Source: Melitaea cinxia (taxonomy: Eukaryota; Arthropoda; Insecta; Lepidoptera; Nymphalidae). From it: a DNA stretch of 64,000 bases. The notes under the pieces were generated by a model, which searched no databases, was not told the DNA's origin, and saw only the letters and a list, made by a program, of their open reading frames with translations. Where the stretch lies: NCBI RefSeq assembly GCF_905220565.1, contig NC_059398.1, positions 2,790,001-2,854,000 on the forward strand. Direction: 5' to 3'. Shown here piece after piece: positions 53,554 to 63,224 of this stretch. Position 1 is the first letter of the stretch; each line of letters begins with the position of its first letter. The position numbers and the translations under genes were made by a program.

Positions 53554-56500
53554 AGATTTAGTAACCGAGTAATAGTACCGAGTAGTCTTAGATATACGAA
53601 ACGTGACTTGCTATGAGAGAAGGAGAGAAAGAAAATGTGTGCCCGCACCTTTCTCTGTTGCTCCGTTCGTCTCGCCTGATTACACACTTCATAATCCTCT
53701 TATCACGCATTCACCAGCTTACTCCCCAAGTCAAGCGCGCGTAAAGAAGTTATACTTCAAAAATATTTATATGTTGTTTAAATTTCTTTTTAGCATATTA
53801 TTTAATACCTACTTTACAAATAGGATTTTACGCTAATAATATTTATTTTATCAATTTCAGTGACAGTAACAAACTGTTCGTTATTAGAAGACGGCAACCC
53901 TATGATCACACTCAGCAATGGAAAAAGTTATATTTATTGCAAAAAGTTATGCGCATGGTAAGTATTTGTGCTACTTTCTAGACTGTAGCTGAATTAAAAT
54001 ATTTTTCGAATTAAGCACTTAGTTTGTTAATTTTTTTCACTCTATGGATTAAATCGTTTAACATAGGACCAGACGATCCCGTGTGTTTGTTATAAGAAAT
54101 AATTGTGTTTGCACACAAACGAAGAAAAACCGACTTCAATTATATCGACAAATAATACAACGTAGGTAGACGAAAAGATAGTCAAGTAAATACGCATTAT
54201 CAAAGATTACTCCAAAAGTTGTAATCATAAACATGAGACCCCATGATAAACATCGGCTTTCGATTAAATTAAAAATCATTAAAATCGGTACACCCAGTAA
54301 AAAGTTTGCGGATTTTCGAGAGTTTGCCTCGATTTCTCTGGGATCTCATCATCAGATCCTGGTTTCCTTATCATGGTACCAAACTAAGGATATCTCCCTT
54401 CCAACAAAAAAAGAATTATCAAAATCGGTTCATAAACGACGGAGTTATCCTCGAAATATATATATACATATATAAATATATATATATATATGTTCGCTCC
54501 TATATATATATAGATCGAACCTGCATCTCTGACTTACCGTGTCGGTGTTCTAGCCAATTAAGCTATGGAACGATGTCACCGTTCGATCGAAATTTTTGAT
54601 ATGATGATTTTATATTCCGTCTAAGCGACCGACACTCCGACCGACCGACTGGCTAGAGCACCGACACGGTCAGTCGGAAATGCAGGTGCGATCCCCGCTG
54701 AAACGGTCGATTTTTGATATGATATTAAAAATTGTTTAAAATAAAGTGGTTTGTTTTCGAGCTATTCGCTGACGACGCGTGTGTGTCGCCAGGGTGGTGT
54801 GGTCGGACGCCGGCGACCCGCTGCGGCGCGCGGGCGGCGGCGCGGGCGCGCGCGCACCGTCGCGCACGCGCACGCACGTGCCGGCGCTGCGGCCGCACGC
54901 GTACGTACCGGGCTGCTGCGGGCTGCTGCGGGCTGCTGCGGGCTGCTGCGGGCTGCCCCGCGGGCCTCCGTGGGGGGGTCGCCCCCGCTGCGCCACTGGC
55001 GACGGATGTATTGCCCACTCTGGGCGACGGTCGCTGGCAGCTGTGTATGATGACAACCGGGACCGACAGCTTAAAGTGCTCTCGGTGGCAAGCCGGGGAG
55101 AGCCACAAGGACAACCAAAAAACGTTGAACAAACTGAAAAACAAATATTTGTAGGAATGGAATCGAACCCGCGACCGCGCCGACGTCTACATAGACGCCA
55201 ATAGAATACTCGCACCACTAGACCATAGCGGTCATCATCAGTCATCGTCATCGGTTCTGTATTATATTACAAAAAATAAAACGAGCGTGCTCTAAACCAC
55301 ATGATTGAAGTAAATCTTACAAAACGTAACTCTCTCTTTTTTTTATCTTTACTGCCTTAAATCTCCCGTTCGACTTCCGTTCGCTCCGTATCATACATTT
55401 CGTAACCCTCTCGTCACGAATTCACCAGTTTATTCCCCAAATCGAGCGTACGTAAAGAAGTTTAACTTCAAAATCTATGCTTCTATATAGATATAATAGC
55501 GCGTCTTGTGGTGTTACAGCCGGTCCCGGTCCCAGTGGGGCGCGGCCCGAAGCTGGCTGGAGGCCCAGCTGGCCGCCTGTCTCCACCTACGTCTCGCCAA
55601 TGACTACAGACACTGGCTCCTAGCCCTCTTTGAACACCTGCTGCAGCACGGTAACACCAATATGCATTCAGCCTGTATAGCCAATGCTGGGCATAGTTAT
55701 TATTATTATAGGCCTCTTTCAGTATGTTTCAGTTTGGAACTTAATCCACCACACCACTCCACTGCGGGTTGGTGGATATGTTCCCTACTAGTAACAAATA
55801 ACAACAGTACAGCTATCAGGTATTTATGATAACAACCGGGACCGACGGCTTAACGTGCTCTCTGAGACACGGTGGGGAGACCCACAAAGACAGACATCCA
55901 AACCGGATAGAAATATTTGTACACATTCAAATATCTAATCTGAGTGGGAATCGAACCCGTATACCGTTTTAGGTGACTATACGCACCACTACACCAGAGC
56001 CAATATGCCATATACTATTTACCCGTTTAGTTAGCACTCCACTTTGAACTCTCGTCACAGACTAGAATTTTTATTAATTTTTTTATTACTAACAGTGACA
56101 CGCGATTTTACCTGCGTAATTTCGTGGGAATGTTGGAACTAAAAGTAGCTCCTGTGTTATTAAACATCTCCAGCTATCTACGTACTGTTTCATTGAAATC
56201 GGTCCAGTAGTTTTTGCGTGAAGGAGTAACAAACATACATCCTCACAAACTTTCGTTTTATAAGTTTAAAGTTAATTTGTAGGATTGTACATTATGTTGA
56301 CATTATTAAATAAACTAAACACTGAGAAAATAGTTTGTCTACTCGTAAGAGGGTTACGCTCGCTCGTGATTCATTTATCGACTTATAAAAAAGACCTTAG
56401 GGCCTGTATCACCACTTGTGGATAAGGTTATCCTGCAAAAAGGTCACGATTATACTTTAACAGCAGGAGGAAGATAGGCCGTTAGGATCTGTGTCACCTC

Positions 56501-59500
56501 AATTAAATAACTATAACTTTTAAACTCTTAAAAAGGAGGAGGTTCTCAATTAACTGTATTAGTTTTTTTATATGTATGTTATTACAGAACTTTTGACTGG
56601 GTGGACCGATTTCGACAAAAAAATTTTAAACATTTTTGAATATCATATCAAAAATTGACCGCTCCAACGGGATTCGAACCCGCGTCTCCGACTGACCGTG
56701 TCGGCGCTCTAGCCAATTAAGCTATGGAACGATGTACCCGCTAGAGCGAAATTTTTGATATGATGATTTTTACTTTCGGTTTAAGGACGCTATCACATTT
56801 TTCACTCGCTCAAGTTTAGGTATTTAAATCGCAACACAATAACATTACGCGTACGCACACATTGATACCGCTATCTGCTCGATTTTGTACCGACGTAACT
56901 AATCTTGGTACTTGAAAGTATTAATTTTTAATTTTACTGGTATTGATTAGTAAATTTAGTTGTAAGTTTAAAGTCGAACTTGGTAACTGTTACTAAGTAC
57001 CTACTATTCACGGAACCTCTTCCCTATTCTGTTTATGACGATGTCTTAAGGCGTCAGGGTATCTACTACTCGTTCGTCGTACTATACAATAAAATATAAT
57101 AGATAATAATACGCTTATTTTTATAATTCAAAATCACATACAATTTTAAGTTATATTATTATAGTTTTAACATTATAATAATATAAACATAACATATTTT
57201 ACGTAAACAATCTATACAAATAAATAAAATTGGAGTGTCCTTTAGTTATATTAAAATACTGCTTTTTACTAAATGCATACGGATGTATACACGGTCCATA
57301 TAACAAAATAACATTTTTCCAATTTTTGTCTGTCTGTCTGTCGGTATGTTCCGGCTAATCTCTGAAACGGGTGGACCGATTTTGACGGTACTTTCACTGG
57401 GATATATCTTATGCAATAAGGAGTAACATAGGCTGCTTCTATTTTAGAAATTTATTTATTTTATAACTCTGCAAACGGAACAATGATGATGATGATGAAT
57501 GTAAATTTAAAATAAAATAATTTTTAACAAAAAAAAAAACCGACTTCAAACAGGAAACTTCTTCAATATTATAAAATATTTATTTAATCATTTCTGATTA
57601 ACTAAATCAAAATACGAATTACTTTGTACTAAGTAAGTTTATTTTTCACTTTTTAGTTTCCTGTTAGAAGTCGGTTTTTTTTTGTTAAAAATTATTTTAT
57701 TTTACAATTTTTAGTGATGGGTAGACCTAACAAGGATGCTTTTTCTCTTGTGTCGGGGGTCCGGAAACATACACAATACACAAGCACAAACACCCAGATC
57801 ATGACAAACATCTTATATGGCCAATACAAATGTCTGTCCTGCGCGGAGATTGAACCCACTAACGCCAGCGCAACAGCCAGTGCTGTGACCGCTGCGCTAA
57901 CGCGTCGACATACTATGAGTAAAGTTCGCTATCAGGTGCACGTAATAACAACCGGGACTGACAGCCTAGCGTGTTCTCCGAGGCTAGGTTGGGAGAACCA
58001 CAAGGATTAACAACTAGACTGAAAATAAATATTTGTATAAACATAAATATCCACTCCAAGCGGGAATTGAACCCGCGACCGTCAGTGTTTAGGCGCCGCC
58101 GACGCGGCACATGCACCATTATATCAAAGCGGTCGTCAAACAGCAAAAGGTAACTGCTGTAAATTGTTGAGAAATTCCCTCGAGTGTTTATGGGCTCCAT
58201 CATCAAACCTGGTCCTGTGACACAGATGACCACACAGCAGGTAATTCCTCGAATATCTTTCGTCTCCATCATCAGACTGTAATGGCACTTGTAACTCATA
58301 TAGGTGCAAAGTTCTCATCGATAGAAACGAATTAAGTTCAAACAGCAGGTAATTGCTATAAATCGTTAAAGAGTTCCCTCGACTATCTTTTGTCTCCATC
58401 ATCAGACTGTAATGGCACTTATAACTAATACAGGTGCAAAGTTCTCATCAATAGAAACGAATTAAGATCAAAAAGCAGGTAATTGCTATAAATTGTTGAA
58501 GAGTTCCCTCGACTATCTTTCTTCTCCATCATCAATCAGATCGACTCCAGACCTTTATTAAATAGTAGTGCTTTATAGTACTTAATGAAAACATGATTAA
58601 ATTTACTAGTCACCCGTACGATTTTTGAAAGTTTCCCTCGATTTCTCTGGGATCCCATCATCAGATCCTAGTTTCCTTATCATAGTACCAAACTAGGGAT
58701 ATCTCCTTTCCAACAAAAAAAGAATTATCAAAATCGGTTCATAAACGAAAAAGTTATCTCCGAACATACATTAAAATATATATATATATATACGGTCGAA
58801 TTGAGTAACCTCCTCCTTTTTTTGAAGTCGGTTGAAAGGAAGACAAATTGCAAAGATTACTTATTATTATTGATTATTATATATAAACCAGATGCATAGC
58901 AAAGATAATCGATTGTGAAGTATCAATTTCGTCCAAGCACAGTACACACAAAAAACTCATTTTTTACGTAATTATTACTTGCGCTGAAGCGATACAGCTG
59001 TGCTTCCATGAGCGCGTTTCGGCGCGGAATGACGAACGACGATGGTTCACTTGTAAAAAATGTATGAAGAAATTTGAGAGCGTTTCTTATTTTTCTCATA
59101 AATGGAAATATTATTTATTTTTATATAAAATATCTAGCGCTACGCATAGAGGACTAAATAAGCAACAATTTCTTAGTGTATTTATTTTTCTTAGTGCAGT
59201 GTATTTAGGCTATAATGGTTCCAAGTCAGACCCGTCTTTTTTTAATTTTTTGCGATTTCTGTGATGGTTAAACTGTATTTGTGTGAAAAGTTTGTATGGG
59301 GCTATAGAATTTTTATGGTCTCACTCGGAGATGAATATATTATCTTTCATTTGAAACCAAGATATCCTCTCAGGGTGACTCCTAATTAATTAAAATGGTA
59401 CGTGAAAAACACTGATATTTGTAGAAAAATGTGATAGCGTCCTTAAGCGAACCGTGGCGCCGTCTATAGTGAGTTCTTTACAGAGACCCGTAACTATTCA

Positions 59501-61446
59501 AAGTTTCATATTACAATGAAAATCTTTGACAGGAGACGACACCATGCTATTTTTAATATGTACGATTTTATTTTTGTGTTACCCACAATTAGGAATTCTA
59601 AACATTTTTGAATATCATATCAAAAATTGACCGCTCCAGCGGGATTCGAACCCGCGTCTCCGACTGAGCTCTAGCCAATTAAGCTATGGAACGATGTACC
59701 CGCTAGAGCGAAATTTTTGATAAAATGATTTTTACTTTCGGTTTAAGCGAACCTAAACATTTTTCTAAACATTTTTGATATTCAAAAATGTTTAGAATTC
59801 CTAATTGTGGGTAACACAAAAATAAAATCGTACATATTAAAAAAATTTTAATCGAAAAGTGGTGTTTCATTTGGTCCCACTTAATTTTTTTTGAGATCTA
59901 ACAACTTTTCGAGTTATAATCTAATAATGCGTTTTTACTTGACTATTTTTCGTCGACCTACGCTGTATTATACCGCATAACTTGTTACTGGGTGTACCGA
60001 TTTTGATGATTTTTAATTTAATCGAAAGCTGATTTTTATCTTGTGGTCACATTTAAATTTCATCGAGATTTGATAACAACTGTTTGAGTAATCTTTGATA
60101 ATGCGTATTTACTTGACTATATTTTCGTCTACCTACCTATTGAATTGTTGTCGATGTAATTGAAGTCGGTTTTTTTTCGTTTGCGAGCAAATTCAATTAT
60201 TTTTGCAAATAGAAAAATGTCAAAAAATACAGTGGAATTCGACGGTTAAAATGAAGAATTATGCAAGTTTTTATTAAAAATAAATTAATAGATAAAGCGT
60301 ATTATGTGGTGCGGGATTACATGTGTGGAGACTTAGTAACGTTAAATTTCATGAAAGATATTACTAATTTTGTACGAAAACAGTTTATATATTATTTTCA
60401 AAGGAGTAACTGCGGAGTTTCTTGCCGATTCTTCTCTGCAGAATCTACTACTATCTAAAAATTTTAATTTGTTAAATGCCGATTCGAAGGTGCTTTTGAA
60501 GCCTATCTGAATGAAGTTATTTTAGATTTTGATTTTATCTTTGAAATTTATTAATTTAAATTTTTACTCCAGTAGGTTATTAGTACAACTTATTTAATAG
60601 TGTCTAATCTGTATATAAATACTTTTTAATTTTTGTATTTAATAGAATTTTTCTTTATTATTTTTTATATAAAAAATAGAAATAAATAACAAAGCATAAT
60701 TTTAGTAATGAAAGCATTGTAATTCTGCAGGAACAGAAGAACAGTTAAGAAATATTTTGGACGATATGCTCGGGCCGAGTCACTGCACGTCAACACCTAG
60801 AAAATGGCAGAACACGATATTGGTAATTGACAAAAAAAAAAAATTAAAAAATGAGAATGCATCGGCCGGGAATCGAACCCGGGCCGCCCGCGTGGCAGGC
60901 GAGCATTCTACCACTGAACCACCGATGCTGCGATAGAAGTAACGAAATATTGGAATTGATTAAAATTGTTTATATAATTTTATTACAAAAAAGTAAAAAA
61001 TAATTGTTTATGATTCTGTACAAATAATTTTATATTTTTTCGCTAGCTTATTGCAAAATTATAGGTTATAAATATCTGTGATAACAAATAAAATTAAAAA
61101 CAATATTTATTCAAAGGAAGATATTTTTATTATCTTTATTGCAATAATCTATGGATATATAAAATTAATTGCATTAAAATAACAATGACATCTTAAGAAT
61201 CAACTTTGATTAATCACATGTTTACTCCTAGGTTGTCTAGTTATATTTTAAAATCTTACAAACTCGACTATTTTATATAAATTAAGTCATAAATCATATT
61301 AATTCCAGGGTATAAAGAAACATGAGATTCTAGAAGAAATGCTTGCACTACTTGTAAGGCAGCTACAGTGGCAGCGACTGTATACAGAATACTCGGACCA
61401 GCTGAACATCGTCAAGGAATCCAACACAATTGTCAATGGACACTAA
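43138..61446 (+). CDS. Hira: Histone chaperone HIRA, complete gene
   Basis: Exons: 43138-43174, 43243-43416, 43686-43847, 44228-44385, 44604-44712, 44845-45005, 45414-45582, 46449-46543, 46819-46989, 47490-47702, 48521-48667, 48745-48970, 49072-49174, 49888-50004, 52693-52839, 53861-53957, 54793-54900, 55520-55650, 60731-60822, 61309-61446; about 918 residues. HIRA deposits histone H3.3 independently of replication in a nuclear complex with UBN1 and CABIN1 homologues and ASF1. Exons 1-8 give the WD40 propeller (MKLYKPSWVNHDEKPIFSVD; repeats ending VVVWNL, LVMVWG, IIIWNA, LRVWKT, LSIWL). Exon 10 holds the ASF1-binding B-domain (ETRTSDGKRRITPVFIP). Exons 13-20 form the Hira domain (SPVSCIA, ISAEIAVWDLS, LANDYRHWLLALFEHLL, LLVRQLQWQRLYTEYSDQL). 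Exon 12 uses a GC donor. The exon 9-10 phase does not fit. AATAAA at about 61709. Confidence 0.95.
45587..46141. repeat. 51-bp minisatellite in Hira intron 7, about 11 copies
   Basis: The unit GGCAGTTTTATCTATAGAAG-ATACCGTGGCTGTTAGACAT-AAAGCAGTATA is repeated about 11 times with few substitutions. It begins within five bases of the exon 7 donor. At 51 bp (17 codons) it keeps a minus-strand frame open, giving a repeated SSIDKTAYTALCLTAT peptide that is very unlikely to be expressed. Confidence 0.95.
46996..47136 (+). repeat. Interspersed repeat copy in Hira intron 9
   Basis: GGTCGGCAACGCGTTTGCGA, CTAAGGTATTCGCTTACCAT and TTTGCCGACCTAGTTGTATG place it in the family of 20283 and 39262. It starts within about seven bases of the exon 9 donor. 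Confidence 0.7.
47769..47975 (+). repeat. Dispersed ~190-bp element copy in Hira intron 10
   Basis: AAGTAAAACCTCCTTGAAG to GAGTGGTCTAAGGCACACTCG, flanked by T runs on both sides. Family of 12829. Confidence 0.8.
48001..48085 (-). repeat. Interspersed repeat fragment
   Basis: GCAAACAAGCATGCGACCTA-CCTGATGGTAA-GGTTACCGTAGC matches, in reverse, the 3' end of the repeat at 20283. Confidence 0.55.
49518..49800 (+). mobile_element. RTE-like LINE 3' end in Hira intron 13
   Basis: ACGGCTAAGAGATAACACAG, CGTCTTCGGTGCGACAAAGC, GCGTGGTGACTATGGGCAAC and GTCCAGCAGTGGACTGCAAT, with tail AAATGATGATGATGATGAAG. Same family as 24652. It ends about 90 bp before exon 14. Confidence 0.8.
49912..52032 (+). repeat. 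17-copy tandem repeat of Hira exon 14 3' end plus splice donor
   Basis: The unit runs from GACACGCGCGCTGGGCGTGC through the exon end and donor CACGTCGGTGAGC into an (AC)n stretch. Unit starts are 49912 (inside the true exon), 50035, 50164, 50287, 50416, 50539, 50662, 50785, 50914, 51043, 51166, 51289, 51412, 51541, 51664, 51787 and 51910. Spacings are 123 or 129 bp, the longer form having an added GGCACA-type hexamer. Units are otherwise nearly identical. Each contains the same 78-nt coding part, the GT donor and a GC-poor intron start. All three minus frames and two plus frames stay open through much of the array because its length is a multiple of three and TA-containing codons are absent. 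Confidence 0.98.
52033..52345. repeat. (AC)n microsatellite with CGCATACACAC variants
   Basis: The tandem array runs directly into about 310 bp of CA repeats with sporadic CGCATA interruptions. The simple repeat is the extension of the (AC)n part present in each unit. Confidence 0.95.
53385..53552 (+). mobile_element. LINE 3' UTR with (TATC)n tail in Hira intron 15
   Basis: GGTTGTCTGGAAGAGATCGC, TAGCGATAAGACCGCCTTTG and TGTGTTTGTACAATAAAGAG are followed by eight TATC units. I recognise this as the usual 3' end of lepidopteran Jockey/CR1-type LINEs. AATAAA lies just before the tail. Confidence 0.75.
53585..53760 (-). repeat. Dispersed ~190-bp element copy, minus strand
   Basis: ATATACGAAACGTGACTTGC through TCACCAGCTTACTCCCCAAG to AAAGAAGTTATACTTCAA, the reverse of 38967. 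It directly abuts exon 16's intron acceptor region. Confidence 0.75.
54105..54440. repeat. AAACCGACTT-type repeat in Hira intron 16
   Basis: Contains AGAAAAACCGACTTCAATTA, AGTAAATACGCATTATCAAA, TTCGATTAAATTAAAAATCA and GGGATCTCATCATCAGATCC. Related to 24385, 58595 and 59930. Confidence 0.65.
54493..54728. mobile_element. Two tRNA-like palindromic elements
   Basis: The left one (54493-54605, minus) carries GTTCTAGCCAATTAAGCTAT and ends CGAAATTTTTGATATGATGA. The right one (54635-54728, plus) carries GACTGGCTAGAGCACCGACA and ends TCGATTTTTGATATGATA. Both have tRNA-like A- and B-box words. Related copies are at 56640 and 59610. Confidence 0.55.
54909..54957. repeat. 10-bp tandem repeat (GGGCTGCTGC)
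   Basis: Four and a half units of CGGGCTGCTG start eight bases after the exon 17 donor of Hira. Confidence 0.9.
55015..55236 (-). mobile_element. tRNA-derived SINE copy
   Basis: On the minus strand: head with ATGGTCTAGTGGTGCGAGTA and B-box GGGTTCGATTCC; body with CTCCCCGGCTTGCCACCGAG and GTCGGTCCCGGTTGTCATCA. Family of 6052. Lies in Hira intron 17. Confidence 0.75.
55281..55470 (-). repeat. Dispersed ~190-bp element copy, minus strand
   Basis: CGAGCGTGCTCTAAACCACA to CGTAAAGAAGTTTAACTTCA, the reverse of 12829. It ends about 50 bp before Hira exon 18. Confidence 0.8.
55665..56003 (-). mobile_element. tRNA-derived SINE copy, long form
   Basis: Head at right (TGGTGTAGTGGTGCGTATAG, B-box GGGTTCGATTCCC), body with GTCTCCCCACCGTGTCTCAG and AAGCCGTCGGTCCCGGTTGT. 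The left extension (GCCAATGCTGGGCATAG, TTAATCCACCACACCACTCC) resembles words at 14640-14720, so the family has a long 3' part. Confidence 0.75.
56004..57500. other. Hira intron 18, left part
   Basis: Mostly AT-rich. 56100-56280 has transposon-like words (AAATCGGTCCAGTAGTTTTTG, GTAACAAACATACATCC), a common end of lepidopteran repeats. 56640-56768 is a tRNA-like element flanked by inverted ATCATATCAAAAATT. No exon or conserved RNA is apparent. Confidence 0.5.
56640..56768 (-). mobile_element. tRNA-like element with inverted flanks
   Basis: ATATCATATCAAAAATTGAC at left and AAATTTTTGATATGATGATT at right are inverted. Between them the minus strand reads GTTCCATAGCTTAATTGGCT-AGAGC (A-box-like) and CGGGTTCGAATCCCG (B-box). 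The acceptor ends do not pair as in a functional tRNA. Confidence 0.6.
57503..57710. mobile_element. Palindromic MITE with ~50-bp inverted ends
   Basis: The left arm AAAATAATTTTTAACAAAA-ACCGACTTC-AACAGGAAAC (57510-57557) is repeated in inverse at 57656-57705 (GTTTCCTGTTAGAAGTCGGT-TTTTTGTTAAAAATTATTTT). The loop is about 100 bp. It links the AAACCGACTT repeat type to an inverted-repeat structure. Confidence 0.75.
57715..57910 (-). mobile_element. tRNA-derived SINE, second family
   Basis: On the minus strand: GACGCGTTAGCGCAGCGGTC (A-box-like), GTGGGTTCAATCTCC (B-box), body with GTTTGTCATGATCTGGGTGT and TTTCCGGACCCCCGACACAA. Confidence 0.7.
57912..58136 (-). mobile_element. tRNA-derived SINE copy
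   Basis: Body with AACCGGGACTGACAGCCTAG (plus) and head with B-box GGGTTCAATTCCC (minus). Family of 6052, placed tail to tail with the previous SINE. Confidence 0.75.
58140..58560. repeat. Tandem ~126-bp repeat, about three units
   Basis: AGCAGGTAATTGCTATAAAT, GAGTTCCCTCGACTATCTTT, CTCCATCATCAGACTGTAAT and AGTTCTCATCAATAGAAACG recur at about 58230, 58340 and 58465. The first unit is interrupted. Confidence 0.8.
58595..58825. repeat. AAACCGACTT-type repeat
   Basis: GGGATCCCATCATCAGATCC, AAAATCGGTTCATAAACGA and GAATTGAGTAACCTCCTCCT-TTTTTTGAAGTCGGTTG. A closely similar segment is at 54300-54440. Confidence 0.7.
59550..59844. mobile_element. Hairpin element: 68-bp inverted repeat around a tRNA-like core
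   Basis: The arms at 59550-59617 and 59777-59844 (TTTTTAATATGTACGATTTT...) are essentially perfect inverted copies, enclosing 159 bp. The core (about 59618-59735) holds the tRNA-like element of 56640, with a deletion in its anticodon region. Confidence 0.85.
59930..60190. repeat. AAACCGACTT-type repeat, reverse orientation
   Basis: CTTGACTATTTTTCGTCGAC, ACTGGGTGTACCGATTTTGA, TTTAATCGAAAGCTGATTTT and TTGAAGTCGGTTTTTTTTCG. Reverse of the copy at 54105. Confidence 0.65.
60858..60928 (-). tRNA. tRNA-Gly (anticodon GCC)
   Basis: On the minus strand the 71-nt sequence has acceptor GCATCGG pairing with CCGATGC, a D-arm with TGGTTCAGTGGTAGAATG (A-box), the anticodon stem-loop CTCGCCTGCCACGCGGG with anticodon GCC at 60894-60896, and GGTTCGATTCC (B-box). 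The intron-less form and sequence match animal tRNA-Gly(GCC). A T run (TTTTTT, plus-strand A run at 60845-60850) shortly downstream would terminate RNA polymerase III. It lies in the last intron of Hira, on the opposite strand. Confidence 0.96.
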
Positions 61447-62348
61447 AATGTCACAAAATTTTAAAGATACATTTCACAAATCACTTGCTTTAGCTGTTCT
61501 CCGTGGTTCCAGTCGTATTCATTAGAGAAAAAACGTACTAAACGTTTTTTTTTTTTTCAATCAAATTATTATATAGCCATATAAGCCTTTCCCGGTTAAT
61601 GGGATATCTAATACAAAATTAAATTTTCATTTTGAAGTAGTCGTTCCTGTAATCAGCGCATTCAAACAAACGAACTCTGCAGCTTTATAATATTAGTATA
61701 GATATAGGGAAATTTAGAATAAAAGTAATTTTTTTTTCAAACTTCATTAAATGAAATAGTATACAAAAAAGTCAAAAAAGGCGAAACAAAAATTAACAAA
61801 ACAAAATAGCGATGACAAATAATTACACGGATCAAATTAAGAAATTGTTCAATGTCAGTATTATATATTTTGAGAAACATCTATATATAAAATTGTTAGT
61901 CAAATACAATTTGTAGATGGAACATTACAAAAAATTATTGATCTCTTTAGTTTTGCGTCAATTTGATACGAATTGTTTGACAAATGTCATGTGAGTTGGT
62001 GATGAAAAAGTGTGGTAAAGAATCATAATTATCTCAATTAATTTTGAGGATGTTTTAAATGTGTTCAGAATTCTTTCTAACCCCTTGCAAACAACATAAA
62101 ATATATTACATACACAAAGATGAAGGGAGATATGTACAATTTATGTTATACTAACTGCGCCTCGCGAGTTTTACTCGTTATTTCCAATCCAGTGAACATG
62201 TTAGAATTAAAAGCATAGGTTTTTTTTCTATACTAACAATCTTTCGCATTTATAATATTAGTTGGAGGTTTGTTCACGGGCAACGGTGCACATACAATGT
62301 ATGTAGTAAATATCCCGTTTTATATATAAATAATAGTATTCCATACAC
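61447..62348 (+). other. Hira 3' UTR and downstream spacer
   Basis: AATAAA at about 61709 is a candidate polyadenylation signal. Around 61650-61705, CTTTATAATATTAGTATAGATA is the reverse of a Helitron-type 5' end. No further exon is seen. Confidence 0.5.
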
Positions 62349-62513
62349 AGGCCGAAGACGTCTTCGGTGCGACAAAGCCAGCCCTGCGGTCACCAACCCG
62401 CCTGCCCAGCGTGGTGACTATGGGCAACACACATGAGTTCACGCCATTTTTTGGCGCGAACTTGTGGAGGCCTATATCCAGCAGTGGACTGCGATAGGCT
62501 GAAGTGATGATGA
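62349..62513 (+). mobile_element. RTE-like LINE 3' end, short copy
   Basis: GGCCGAAGACGTCTTCGGTG, GCGTGGTGACTATGGGCAAC, ATCCAGCAGTGGACTGCGAT and GAAGTGATGATGATGAATAG. TAATAGTATTCCA flanks both sides (about 62331 and 62516), a probable target duplication. Confidence 0.8.
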
Positions 62514-63147
62514 TGAATAGTATTCCAAGTTTAATTATGTTTTATTTAATGTATTTACAAAAAAGCGAATACGATAGACTGAATACTGTTTAGTAAACAT
62601 TGAACATATATGGGATGCTACAGAATATTAGTTCTGTAAATTCTGTAATATTCTCTAAGTTCTGTAGTTTCGATTTTAAATGATTTATGTTCATCATATT
62701 ACAACATATTAATATGTGTGGAATTATGGATTATGTTATGAGTATTCCTAGTAAAACTTAGCGATTGTTTTAAATAATTTTTTTGTAAGATATTAAATAA
62801 AAAGTATTAATAAACTTTTCTAAAACATTTTATTGGGTTATGTGTAAGAGAAGGAAATGACGCTAAACAGACTTTACGCTGATGAAAAATAAACTTTGCT
62901 CAACGTTACCGAATTGTTTACAAGTATAATTTAAGGCTTTGATGATAGTCACAGTAGAAAAATATCGATATTGTTCGATAAACGATAAAGTTGACGGAAA
63001 ATAATTTATATGTCCTTATCTTAAATTTAACATACTAAGTTTCTTTTTAGGATTTGGCTTTTAAAAGTCAACCCAATAACAAAATTTCAATTGCTACTGT
63101 GACGATATATAAAATAAAGAAAAGTTACAAAGCTAAAAGTTTGTCAG

Positions 63148-63152
<5 letters not shown>

Positions 63153-63222
<70 letters not shown>
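63153..63222. repeat. (AT)n microsatellite
   Basis: About 35 AT units without interruption. Confidence 0.98.

Positions 63223-63224
<2 letters not shown>

Noticed and set aside
56650..56740. tRNA gene candidates with perfect B-boxes at 8491, 54500, 56650, 58070 and 59640
   Set aside because: Acceptor stems do not pair and the sequences continue into shared repeat bodies, so they are tRNA-derived repeats. Only 60858-60928 folds as a tRNA.
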